Part shown: piece after piece, positions 25,379 to 33,738 of the stretch | Position numbering within the stretch: the stretch's first letter is position 1 | How the letters are laid out: each line of letters opens with the position of its first letter | DNA from: Bacteroidales bacterium | Lineage (GTDB): Bacteria; Bacteroidota; Bacteroidia; Bacteroidales; WCHB1-69 | Assembly: GCA_024400635.1 (NCBI GenBank) | Contig: JAKSMI010000001.1 | Location: forward strand, 708,877-772,876 | Direction: 5' to 3' | Length of the DNA: 64,000 nucleotides | The notes under the pieces: model-generated | Database searches by the model: none | What the model was told of the DNA's origin: nothing | What the model saw: only the letters and a program-made list of their open reading frames with translations | Position numbers and translations under genes: made by a program

Positions 25379-26311
25379 ATGAAACGCATTATCATTTTTT
25401 TGTTATCTACGATGATTTGTTTTTGCTCAACAGCGCAAAATTATCGTAATCACAATAAAAATGATAATTCATCAAATAAAAATACAACTGAAAAAATTGA
25501 TAAAAAGGGTTGCCGGTACGAAGCTGGATTTGATTTCATCATTGCCGGTGGCTGCTATTTCGGCTCCAAATACAATGCCCAATATTATAATGGCGACTTG
25601 AAGAATGAAAATAACCTCGGCTACATCTTTAATAATCAATATTGGAGGGATGAAATTAATAGGGTTATTAAAGATAGATATCCCTATATCAGTGATGATG
25701 TGGAAAATTTAGGTCCTATAGGCAACACAAGCTATAAAGTTAGCGTCTTTGTATCGTTAGGAGTAAAATACAGATTTAATGACAACTGGAGTTTGCAGCT
25801 GGCTTATTCATTTGCTCACTTGATAGCCAATGGGCAATTTAGACTGGGTTATACAGCGGTTCCAGGAACAGAACGCACAGGAATGTTAGACAACCAATAC
25901 ATCGTAGGCAAGGAAGACCGGTCAATGTTTGACTTTTCGGGGTGTTATTTATTTACCACCCATTCGTTGGTACGTCCGTTCATCGAATTGGGAGCACAAT
26001 TCAACTTTGTGCGGGTGAAGAGTATGGATGCCATCTTTTATGATGACAATAAAAATAAAATCTTGACCTATTCTTTGTTGAATAACCTGCAAAACAATAT
26101 TCCGGGCGTCCAGTCGGATGGAAGAATTGTGAAATATGGCGGGCCGGGCTTTGGTTTTTCAGCTGCTGCCGGCATCAAAATTTCGTTCAACAGTAAAATT
26201 TCGCTTGATCCGACTTTCTATTTTTCGGCCAGCAAACTGGGCTTACCCGGCTATAAAGATTTCTCATACAATTTTGGCATACTGATTCGCGTGGTGATGA
26301 GTGATGAATAA
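25379..26311 (+). CDS. Outer-membrane beta-barrel protein
   Basis: A 310-residue protein with a signal peptide (CFCSTAQ), a short Asn/Lys-rich linker and amphipathic strands rich in aromatic residues and glycine (VSVFVSLGVKYRFN, WSLQLAYSFAH, PFIELGAQFNFV, ISLDPTFYFSASKLG). It ends in strand character (FSYNFGILIRVVMSDE), although the last residues are charged rather than a terminal Phe. This fits an outer-membrane barrel of 8-12 strands; no specific family is recognised. It follows the M64 gene by eight bases. Confidence 0.72.
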   Translation: MKRIIIFLLSTMICFCSTAQNYRNHNKNDNSSNKNTTEKIDKKGCRYEAGFDFIIAGGCYFGSKYNAQYYNGDLKNENNLGYIFNNQYWRDEINRVIKDRYPYISDDVENLGPIGNTSYKVSVFVSLGVKYRFNDNWSLQLAYSFAHLIANGQFRLGYTAVPGTERTGMLDNQYIVGKEDRSMFDFSGCYLFTTHSLVRPFIELGAQFNFVRVKSMDAIFYDDNKNKILTYSLLNNLQNNIPGVQSDGRIVKYGGPGFGFSAAAGIKISFNSKISLDPTFYFSASKLGLPGYKDFSYNFGILIRVVMSDE

Positions 26312-26321
26312 TAACTTTTAT

Positions 26322-26331
26322 TATTTTTGCA
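26322..26331 (+). promoter_or_regulatory. Promoter box of the choice-of-anchor L gene
   Basis: TATTTTTGCA, 27 bases before the ATG at 26359. It gives the gene its own start of transcription inside the series. Confidence 0.6.
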
Positions 26332-26358
26332 AACTAAAATTCTAAAAATATAAACATT

Positions 26359-28665
26359 ATGAATAAAAATAGGATGAAAAATACTGTTTTAGTGCTTGTT
26401 GTATTTTGTATGACCATTTTAAGCACCGACAAAGTTGCAGCCCAAGCCATTACGGTATCCAATGTAAATGGGCAATCGCCTGCGGCATTTTTGAATACCA
26501 ACCTTGCCGCCCAGGATGTGGAACTTTACAACTGCAAGTTCAACTGGAGCACAGGCAACATCAATGGTAGCCAAGTGGGTACATTCGCCAATACTAATCC
26601 CCACTTCCCATACTCTGCAGGCATTGTGCTGACTACAGGGAATATTTCAGTTGCCCCAGGACCCAATTCGAGTGTAAGTGAAAGCAGTACATTAGGTGTC
26701 AACAATGCTAACGGACAGCACGATAGTGACCTGCAAGCACTTATTTCCCAACCGCTGAATGGCACTTCCGTTTTGGAATTCAATTTCAAAAGTACCTTGG
26801 GCAATACCTTTTCTTTTCATTATATTTTTGGTTCAGAGGAATATCCTGAATACGTTTGTTCAAGTTTTAATGATGTATTTGGTTTCTTCTTGACAGGTCC
26901 TGATTATTTTACTGGACAAAATACAACAAAGAATATCGCATTGATTCCTGGTACAACTTTACCCGTAGCTATCAATACACTTAATGGTGGTACTCCTGCT
27001 GGCGAGGCAAGTGATTGCAATTTGTCATACAGTAATTTTTATAATAACAATTCTTATAATGGAGCGGTGGAATATGATGGCAATACCGTGGATTTAACCG
27101 CAGAGTCGATGGTACAGCAATGCGCTGAATATACAATCAAATTATCCATTGCCAATGCAAGTGATGGTGCGTATGATTCTGGAGTATTCTTGGAAAAAGG
27201 CAGTTTTGTCGTGCCCAAACTGAAACTCACCCATACCACTGAAATGAATAACGACACATTGATTGAAAATTGCAACTGGTCGGACCTTTATTTTACTATT
27301 TCTGAGCCCTTGGAGAATGACTTGATGATCCACGTGAGCGAATTGCCAGGTACAACGGCAAGCGCACAGGATTATCGCTTGTTGGTATATAGAACCAATG
27401 GAACAATAGATACCATTGGGGCAGGTGCTTGGTTTTCTTTCCCAGCTGGTGTAACAAGTCAACATTTGCGTTGTATGGTTGCACCTAACGCACCAATTCC
27501 CGATTATCAATCGAAAACTTTGAAATTGGATTTCTCCGCCGACATTTGTACTCCTTTCACTTATTTGGATGGACACACTGAAAATATGATTCAGCATGAT
27601 ATCGTTGAGTTCAAGTTGGTTGCCAATCATCAATTTACCGTTGGTAATGACAGCATTTTCTACTGTGATGGATGCCATCACGTGGCTTTGCAGTTGCAAG
27701 GGGGCACAGAACCCTTGCGTTACAGCTGGACACCGTCGGCACCATTAGCCAACCCTCATGCCCGCGAAAGTGATGCCAACGTCACCCAGCCTACCACTTT
27801 CCAAGTGATTGTCAGCGACCGCTGGAACTGCCTTGTAGATACAGGTTTTCATACGGCTTTGATTACGCAGACCCCAACAATTGAAGGTCACTATTTCATC
27901 TCTCCCCGCACGATATGCGTACCCGAAGAGGTTGAATTCAGATCTACGGCAACACCGGCTCAATTCCACGAATGGACCATCACGGGCGAAGGTGGTGCGG
28001 ACACTACCATTCTGGCACAGAATTTTACCTACACTTTTGACCAACCTGGACATTACTCCATTTATTATCGTGCATACGAAGCTCCCGAATGCGAAGGCCA
28101 TATCAACCTTTCCAACTATATCATTGCGGGTGAAACGCCAATTCCACAATTCGTTTTCGAGCCTGCAGAACCGGAAGTTGGGGAAGAAGTGGTTTTCACC
28201 AATGAAAGTGTTGGCAACAATTTGAGTTATGAATGGAGTTTTGGTGATGGCAATACCAGTCACGAAGAAAACCCAACGCACATTTACAACAACGAAAATA
28301 CCGAAAGCTATAACGTGGTACTGAAAGCTACCGACCCCGCCGGTTGTAGCGATACTTATATGCAGCCCGTACCCGTTGTTGACAACTTCGCCCTTTGGGT
28401 ACCCAACAGCTTCACACCCAACAAGGATGGTCTCAACGACATTTTCCTTCCTTCTGTGAATTGCGTGGCCAAATACGATATCACCATCTATGATCGCAAG
28501 GGCGGAATGATTTTCTACTCTGACAATCCAGAAGTCGGCTGGGATGGTACGTTCAACGGGAAACCTTGCCCCGCTGGTGTTTACGATTATATCATTCATT
28601 ACGTTAGATTTAACAATCTGAAACAAGACCTTCTTAGCAGAGGCCAGATTTTATTGGTCAAATAG
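26359..28665 (+). CDS. Choice-of-anchor L / PKD protein with T9SS type B sorting domain
   Basis: A 768-residue surface protein. After the signal peptide (ending KVAAQA) comes a choice-of-anchor L domain (about 30-245; FHYIFGSEEYPEYV, SFNDVFGFFLTGP). The middle part has immunoglobulin-like strands and a PKD domain (about 600-670; YEWSFGDGNTSHEENPTHIYNN). The last 90 residues, LWVPNSFTPNKDGLNDIF to RGQILLVK, are a type B (gliding-motility-like) T9SS sorting domain. It is therefore exported by the type IX system and may be left on or outside the outer membrane. A second ATG, at 26374, could also be the start. Confidence 0.88.
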   Translation: MNKNRMKNTVLVLVVFCMTILSTDKVAAQAITVSNVNGQSPAAFLNTNLAAQDVELYNCKFNWSTGNINGSQVGTFANTNPHFPYSAGIVLTTGNISVAPGPNSSVSESSTLGVNNANGQHDSDLQALISQPLNGTSVLEFNFKSTLGNTFSFHYIFGSEEYPEYVCSSFNDVFGFFLTGPDYFTGQNTTKNIALIPGTTLPVAINTLNGGTPAGEASDCNLSYSNFYNNNSYNGAVEYDGNTVDLTAESMVQQCAEYTIKLSIANASDGAYDSGVFLEKGSFVVPKLKLTHTTEMNNDTLIENCNWSDLYFTISEPLENDLMIHVSELPGTTASAQDYRLLVYRTNGTIDTIGAGAWFSFPAGVTSQHLRCMVAPNAPIPDYQSKTLKLDFSADICTPFTYLDGHTENMIQHDIVEFKLVANHQFTVGNDSIFYCDGCHHVALQLQGGTEPLRYSWTPSAPLANPHARESDANVTQPTTFQVIVSDRWNCLVDTGFHTALITQTPTIEGHYFISPRTICVPEEVEFRSTATPAQFHEWTITGEGGADTTILAQNFTYTFDQPGHYSIYYRAYEAPECEGHINLSNYIIAGETPIPQFVFEPAEPEVGEEVVFTNESVGNNLSYEWSFGDGNTSHEENPTHIYNNENTESYNVVLKATDPAGCSDTYMQPVPVVDNFALWVPNSFTPNKDGLNDIFLPSVNCVAKYDITIYDRKGGMIFYSDNPEVGWDGTFNGKPCPAGVYDYIIHYVRFNNLKQDLLSRGQILLVK

Positions 28666-28669
28666 CATT

Positions 28670-29908
28670 ATGCCACTCAATTTCAAAAGACACATTCTTG
28701 CCAATGGGCTTCGCTTGATTGTTCACGAAGATGCGAGCACACCATTGGCTTCCTGCAATGTGGTTTACAACGTTGGTTCGCGCGATGAACAACCCGACAT
28801 GACGGGAATGGCTCACTTGTTTGAACATTTTATGTTTACGGGCTCAAAAAACGTGGACAATTACGATGCCGTTTTGCAGAATGTCGGCGGTATCAACAAT
28901 GCCTACACGACACAAGATTTGACACACTATTACATCACTTTGCCAGCAGCCAATATCGAGCATGCCTTGTGGCTTGAGTCAGACCGTATGCTTGAACTGG
29001 CTTTCAAGCAAGAGTCGCTGAATGTGCAGAAACAGGTGGTAATTGAAGAATTCAAGGAGAATTTCCTGAATCAGCCATACGGTGATATATGGTTGATTTT
29101 CAATAATTTCTTCTTTAAAAATCATCCTTACAAATGGATGCCGATAGGCAAGGAAATCAGCCATATCGAAAAGGTGACGATGCAGGATATGAAGGCGTTT
29201 TTCTATCATTTCTATCGTCCCAACAATGCCGTTTTGTGTCTTTCCGGCAATATCCATTTTGATGAGGTAGTGCCGCTGGTCGAAAAATGGTTCGGTGACA
29301 TTCCAGCGGGCGATGTCGTCACCAAAAATTTCCCAAAGGAAGAGGAGCAAACCCAACGCCGTTTTCAGGAAGTGCATCGCGATGTGCCCGCAGACTTGCT
29401 TTTCAAAGGCTGGCCCATTTGCGGCCGTTTGCACCCCGATTTCTATGCCTACGACTTGCTTTCCGACCTCTTCGGCAGCGGCCAGTCATCGTTCCTTTAT
29501 AAAAAATTCGTTATCGACCAACCCGTCTTCACTGATTTGAGTGCCTACGTTTCTGGAACCATAGATCCTGGAATGTTCAATATCATTGGTCGTCCCGTAG
29601 AAGATATGCCTATTGAAGATGCCGATAAGATGCTATGTGATTTTTTATATAATGCTGATAATCAATTTATAAAAGATACTGAATTACAAAAAGTCAAAAA
29701 TCGGGTAGCAACGATTATTCTGCAAAACGAAATCAAAATCGAAGACCGTTCATCATCGCTGGCGGTTTCGGAATGCTACAGCTGTGTTGAGGATTTCAAC
29801 GATGAAATCTCGCTTTATAATGCGGTTTCTTGTCCGCAAATCAACAATTTATGCCAACAGATGTTTGCCCCTGAAAAAGAAAACACGCTATATTATAAAA
29901 CCAATTAA
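28670..29908 (+). CDS. M16-family zinc peptidase
   Basis: A 412-residue pitrilysin/insulinase-type protein. The inverted zinc motif HLFEH is at 49-53, and the downstream glutamate lies in KQVVIEEF. The length is that of one half-barrel pair; active M16B enzymes work as dimers, often with an inactive partner encoded next door, but no partner is present here. There is no signal peptide (MPLNFKRHILANGLRLIVHED), so it may be cytoplasmic. It begins four bases after the T9SS-B gene. Confidence 0.86.
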   Translation: MPLNFKRHILANGLRLIVHEDASTPLASCNVVYNVGSRDEQPDMTGMAHLFEHFMFTGSKNVDNYDAVLQNVGGINNAYTTQDLTHYYITLPAANIEHALWLESDRMLELAFKQESLNVQKQVVIEEFKENFLNQPYGDIWLIFNNFFFKNHPYKWMPIGKEISHIEKVTMQDMKAFFYHFYRPNNAVLCLSGNIHFDEVVPLVEKWFGDIPAGDVVTKNFPKEEEQTQRRFQEVHRDVPADLLFKGWPICGRLHPDFYAYDLLSDLFGSGQSSFLYKKFVIDQPVFTDLSAYVSGTIDPGMFNIIGRPVEDMPIEDADKMLCDFLYNADNQFIKDTELQKVKNRVATIILQNEIKIEDRSSSLAVSECYSCVEDFNDEISLYNAVSCPQINNLCQQMFAPEKENTLYYKTN

Positions 29909-29918
29909 GACAATTATT

Positions 29919-30365
29919 ATGAACAATTTCCTACAATATATCCAAAAAAAGGACATTGTGGAGTGTGCCACATTGCTTGGCGTTACTATGGCCGCACTGA
30001 TATCATTTTTTTGTGGACATGCCTTTATAGCTTACTTGCTCTTGTTTTTGTACAGCATTTTCATGCTTATAATACACATCAAGCATTTTTATGATTACAG
30101 CATTTTAAACAAAGATGGACGACCTTCCTTCGGATTATATTTTTTGGCTATTTATGCAAAATTAGAATCTACGGGGTTGGCAATAATATCAATGTCTATC
30201 CCCAAGCACCTTTCCTCATTAGTTATTTCTTTGATTTTTACTTTATTACCAATTTTAGCATACACCATTGTCGTGCTTTGCAAGAAAGCATGGAAAGAGT
30301 TGTTTAATACCATCATTTACATCATTCCTATTTTAGTAGGATTGGTGTTGATTTTTACGAAATAA
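29919..30365 (+). CDS. Small four-helix membrane protein, unknown
   Basis: A 148-residue protein with four hydrophobic segments (about 19-35, 37-53, 86-102 and 118-145) and no known motif. ATG 29919 is chosen as it is 10 bases beyond the M16 stop and starts a plausible protein; the frame is also open inside the M16 gene. It is the last gene of the rightward series and may be co-transcribed with the M16 gene. No family is recognised. Confidence 0.6.
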   Translation: MNNFLQYIQKKDIVECATLLGVTMAALISFFCGHAFIAYLLLFLYSIFMLIIHIKHFYDYSILNKDGRPSFGLYFLAIYAKLESTGLAIISMSIPKHLSSLVISLIFTLLPILAYTIVVLCKKAWKELFNTIIYIIPILVGLVLIFTK

Positions 30366-30416
30366 AACATCTTTGTGGATGTTCCAACTCCCAGACAATC
30401 AAAAGAAAAATCCTAA

Positions 30417-31664
30417 TTATTTCCTTCTGCAAAGAATCCTGGTTCTTTCAGCAGCTTCCTTCATAATTTCCTCTTCTCCTTCCACGTGATGGTTTTGCAT
30501 GAGAATCTTACCATCGCAAATAACGGTGTCGATGAGGGAAGTATTGGCAGAGAAAACCCAATTGCTGACAACATTATGGCTGGGGCACATCGCAACATCA
30601 TCAAGGCGAACCAAAAGCATATCGGCGAGATAGCCTTTTTTGATAACGCCAGCATGTATACCAAAGGCTTCTGCACCATTTCGGGTAGCAATTTTCAGAG
30701 CAATTTCAGCCGTCATATTTTCCGGTTGGCTGGTAGCTTTTGCCAAGAGAGCGGCAAGTTTCATTTCCTCACGCATATCCAAATTATTGTTCGATGAATT
30801 GCCATCCGTACCCAAAGTTACGCGACAGCCTGCATCCAGGGCGGCTTTCATCTTGAAAAAGCCGGAGGAGAGTTTCAGATTGCTACATGGGCAATGTGAA
30901 ATCACAGTTTTGCTTTCTGCCAACAAAGCACGATCTTCATCGTCAATATAGATGGCGTGGGCAATGGTCAAGTTTTTATTCAAAATGCCCAACTGTTTCA
31001 AATACTTAACGGGTGTCATACCGAATTGGGCAACACAATCGTTCCATTCCTGCTGCGTTTCGGCAAGATGGGTATGCATTCTAAAATGATGTTTCCGAGC
31101 TTGCGCCGCGCAATAAAGGTAATTATCAGAATTCACGGTATAGATAGCATGAGGATTCATCGAAAATTGCACTCTGTCACTTCTGGGAATTTCCAATGTC
31201 CGCTGAATTTCGTCTTCTAACTGCTCGTGTGCCACGTGGTCAAACAAAACAAATCCCAAATTGGCTCTCAAACCCATCTGTTCAACAATGGGAACATAAA
31301 GGTCCGCGTTCATATACATATCATTGAAAAAGACCGTACCGCTCTTTATCATTTCCAAGTACGCCAGGCGTGCTCCCGCCTGAAAATCTTCGCGTTGCAT
31401 CCTTGCTTCCAAGGGCCAGATTTTCTCATTCAGCCACTCGAACAAACCCATTTCCTCGGCATAACCACGCATCAAGGACATTGAAGCATGGGTATGTGTA
31501 TTGTAAAAAGCAGGAAAAACTGCCATCCCCGACGCATCAATGTGCTTAGACACTGCGGGAAAATTGTCCTGATGATGAGGTAAAATGTCAGAAATCAGAT
31601 TGCCATCAATCAGAATATCCACATTTTTATTAGTTAGAAAAGCATTGTTAATTACATATTTCAT
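30417..31664 (-). CDS. mtaD: Amidohydrolase, 5-methylthioadenosine/S-adenosylhomocysteine deaminase type
   Basis: A 415-residue TIM-barrel amidohydrolase. Metal motif NTHTHASMS, FYNTHTHASMSLMRG and LFEWLNEKIWPLE, then HTHLAETQQEW, AHAIYIDDED, and TLGTDGNSSNNNLDM with the catalytic Asp. This is the pattern of the TrzA/MtaD group, which deaminates SAH, MTA or related nucleosides; exact substrate preference cannot be read. The gene stands alone and reads leftward. The link with SAM metabolism is attractive because metK is in the window, but they are 20 kb apart. Confidence 0.8.
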   Translation of the reverse strand: MKYVINNAFLTNKNVDILIDGNLISDILPHHQDNFPAVSKHIDASGMAVFPAFYNTHTHASMSLMRGYAEEMGLFEWLNEKIWPLEARMQREDFQAGARLAYLEMIKSGTVFFNDMYMNADLYVPIVEQMGLRANLGFVLFDHVAHEQLEDEIQRTLEIPRSDRVQFSMNPHAIYTVNSDNYLYCAAQARKHHFRMHTHLAETQQEWNDCVAQFGMTPVKYLKQLGILNKNLTIAHAIYIDDEDRALLAESKTVISHCPCSNLKLSSGFFKMKAALDAGCRVTLGTDGNSSNNNLDMREEMKLAALLAKATSQPENMTAEIALKIATRNGAEAFGIHAGVIKKGYLADMLLVRLDDVAMCPSHNVVSNWVFSANTSLIDTVICDGKILMQNHHVEGEEEIMKEAAERTRILCRRK

Positions 31665-31694
31665 TGTATATCAATATTTTAGTAAAAATTATTA

Positions 31695-32522
31695 TTAAAA
31701 TTTTCCACCAGCGCCACCGCCGCCAAAGCCACCACCGCCGCCGAAACCGCCGAAACCGCCAAAGCCGCCGCCAAAACTTCCTCCCCCGCTAAAGCCACCT
31801 CCGCCATAGTTTCCGCGATGATTTCCACCACCAAGAAGAGCTGCCCAAAAAGCTGCTCTCGCCGCCTCATCCACCAAATTGCCATTGTCTTCCCGTTTCC
31901 CTCCAGGGCCACTGCCATTACTTGAATTTTTAGACACAAAATACAGTACCAACGCAATTGCGGCAAAAAAAACAATTAAAGCAATAACATATCCTATACC
32001 TAAATCCGGCTGCTGACGAACCACACTGATTTCTCCCGCCACTGCAGGCAAAATCACATCCAAGCCATTGACGATAGCCTGGTAATAATTCCCATTTTTC
32101 AATTCTGGGATGAATTGTTCCTGGATAATATGATTGCAGACGATATCGGGCAAAACGCCTTCCAAATCGTAACCCGTCGCAATATAAATATCGCCATCGC
32201 CACCTCTGGCACTACTGGTTTTTATCAAAATAACCACGCCATTGCGGTGATTTTCGTCTCTCACTCCCCACTTGTTACCAATTTCGACGGCGAAATCAGC
32301 AGCCTCATAATTTCCCAAATCATCGACAATCACCACACAAATCACATTGGAAGTACTGTCGTTGAATGCCACTAAACGATGCTCCAAACTATCGACTTGC
32401 GGACGCGTCAGCACACCGACATAATCATTGACAAGCCGTGGCGGGTCAGGGACAGGCGGAATCTGTGCCGAAAGGCACAACCCCGACAATAAAAGACAAA
32501 ATATGACGATAAATCGTTTCAT
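31695..32522 (-). CDS. TPM-domain (YgcG-like) membrane protein with Gly-rich tail
   Basis: A 275-residue protein: signal peptide, TPM domain (about 25-165; PRLVNDYVGVLTRPQVDSLEHRL, NKWGVRDENHRNGVVILI), a membrane helix (about 177-195) and a tail of 50 residues made almost only of Gly, Phe and Ser. This is the usual plan of TPM/YgcG proteins, which accompany LemA. The function is not established in bacteria; a plant homologue helps to repair photosystem II. Its ATG overlaps the lemA stop by one base (TAATG), so translation is coupled. Confidence 0.88.
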   Translation of the reverse strand: MKRFIVIFCLLLSGLCLSAQIPPVPDPPRLVNDYVGVLTRPQVDSLEHRLVAFNDSTSNVICVVIVDDLGNYEAADFAVEIGNKWGVRDENHRNGVVILIKTSSARGGDGDIYIATGYDLEGVLPDIVCNHIIQEQFIPELKNGNYYQAIVNGLDVILPAVAGEISVVRQQPDLGIGYVIALIVFFAAIALVLYFVSKNSSNGSGPGGKREDNGNLVDEAARAAFWAALLGGGNHRGNYGGGGFSGGGSFGGGFGGFGGFGGGGGFGGGGAGGKF

Positions 32523-33118
32523 TATTCAAAGTTAAATTCAACTTCAGGAGCATTTTCTGCACCTTCTTTAGCTTGGAAATAACCTTTTTTATCAAAACCA
32601 AACATACCGGCAAACAAAACATTTGGAAACTTTCTAATGGTACTGTTATAATTCATGACCACATCATTGAAATTCTTTCTTTCAACCGTAATACGGTTTT
32701 CAGTACCTTCCAGTTGTGTTTGCAAATCCAAAAAGTTCTGATTAGCTTTCAGTTCGGGATATTGTTCTTTCACAACCAACAAGCGCCCCAAGGCAGAGCT
32801 CAACTGATCTTGCGCTTTCTGAAATTCCGCAATACTCTCTGGAGTCAATTTGGTTGGATCAACCTGTACAGATGTAGCATTAGCGCGGGCATTGATGACA
32901 GCTTCCAAAGTACTCTTTTCAAATTCGGCAGCACCCTGAACTGTTTTCACTAAGTTGGGAATCAGGTCGGCACGACGCTGGTATACATTTTCAACTTGAG
33001 CCCATGCCTGCTGGACATTCTCATCCAATTTGACCATTTTATTATAAATGGCAGCTATCATTCCTACAACTGCAACAATTACCGCAACAATGATTAAAAT
33101 TTTTACTGACTTTTTCAT
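32522..33118 (-). CDS. lemA: LemA family protein
   Basis: A 198-residue protein with an N-terminal membrane helix (about 7-27) and a periplasmic helical bundle. LDENVQQAWAQVENVYQRRADLIPNLVKTVQG is the family signature, followed by the LTPESIAEF and NRITVERKNFNDVV helices. LemA and TPM proteins are encoded together in many bacteria; the function is unknown. It is the first gene of the two-gene unit. Confidence 0.93.
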   Translation of the reverse strand: MKKSVKILIIVAVIVAVVGMIAAIYNKMVKLDENVQQAWAQVENVYQRRADLIPNLVKTVQGAAEFEKSTLEAVINARANATSVQVDPTKLTPESIAEFQKAQDQLSSALGRLLVVKEQYPELKANQNFLDLQTQLEGTENRITVERKNFNDVVMNYNSTIRKFPNVLFAGMFGFDKKGYFQAKEGAENAPEVEFNFE

Positions 33119-33168
33119 AGTTTTTCTTTTTAATTTATTTTATTGATTTAATAATACTTACAAATGAA

Positions 33169-33732
33169 TTATGCTGATAAATGTTCAATTAGAATTTTCG
33201 TTCCAATACCAATGAGTACCAAGCCACCAAAAATTTCAGCGTAAGAAGGTTTTATTATTTGAGACAGGGTTTTCCCCATATAGACACCGGCAATGGACAA
33301 AACAAAAGAGCCAATGCCAATAATTATAACCGCCAACCAAATGTTGACGGCCAGCATTGAAAAACTGAAGCCGACGGCCAAAGCATCTATGCTGGTGGCT
33401 ATAGACAAAATAATGAGTGTCCTCGGTTTCATCACATTAATTTTCTTTTCATCAGGAGAAGGGTGAACTGCTTCAAAGATCATTTTTCCACCGATAAACA
33501 GTAGGATGATAAAGGCAATCCAATGGTCAAAATTCGAAACGTATTTCACGACCACCTCACCACCGAAATAACCGATGACGGGCATCATTGCCTGGAAGAA
33601 TCCGAAAAAGAAAGCCAGAATAAGCGTATGTCTCAATCGCAGTTCTCCTTGCAGACTTCCTGCAGAAAAGCTGACTGCGAAACAATCCATAGCCAGGGCA
33701 ATCGAAAGAATAATCAGATCCCAAATACTCAT
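33169..33732 (-). CDS. mntP: Putative manganese efflux pump MntP
   Basis: A 187-residue protein with six membrane helices in two related halves, each with a conserved Asp in a helix (ALAMDCFAVSFSAG and ATSIDALAVGFSF). This is the DUF204/MntP signature; MntP exports Mn(II) in Escherichia coli. No yybP-ykoY-type leader can be placed, since the gene begins six bases after the ABC transporter stop and is probably co-transcribed with it. Confidence 0.92.
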   Translation of the reverse strand: MSIWDLIILSIALAMDCFAVSFSAGSLQGELRLRHTLILAFFFGFFQAMMPVIGYFGGEVVVKYVSNFDHWIAFIILLFIGGKMIFEAVHPSPDEKKINVMKPRTLIILSIATSIDALAVGFSFSMLAVNIWLAVIIIGIGSFVLSIAGVYMGKTLSQIIKPSYAEIFGGLVLIGIGTKILIEHLSA

Positions 33733-33738
33733 ATCAGC

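Noticed and set aside
31679..31975. Alanine-rich frame antisense to, or shifted from, the TPM protein tail
   Set aside because: It is a frame shadow of the Gly-rich repeat of the TPM gene and has no independent start context.
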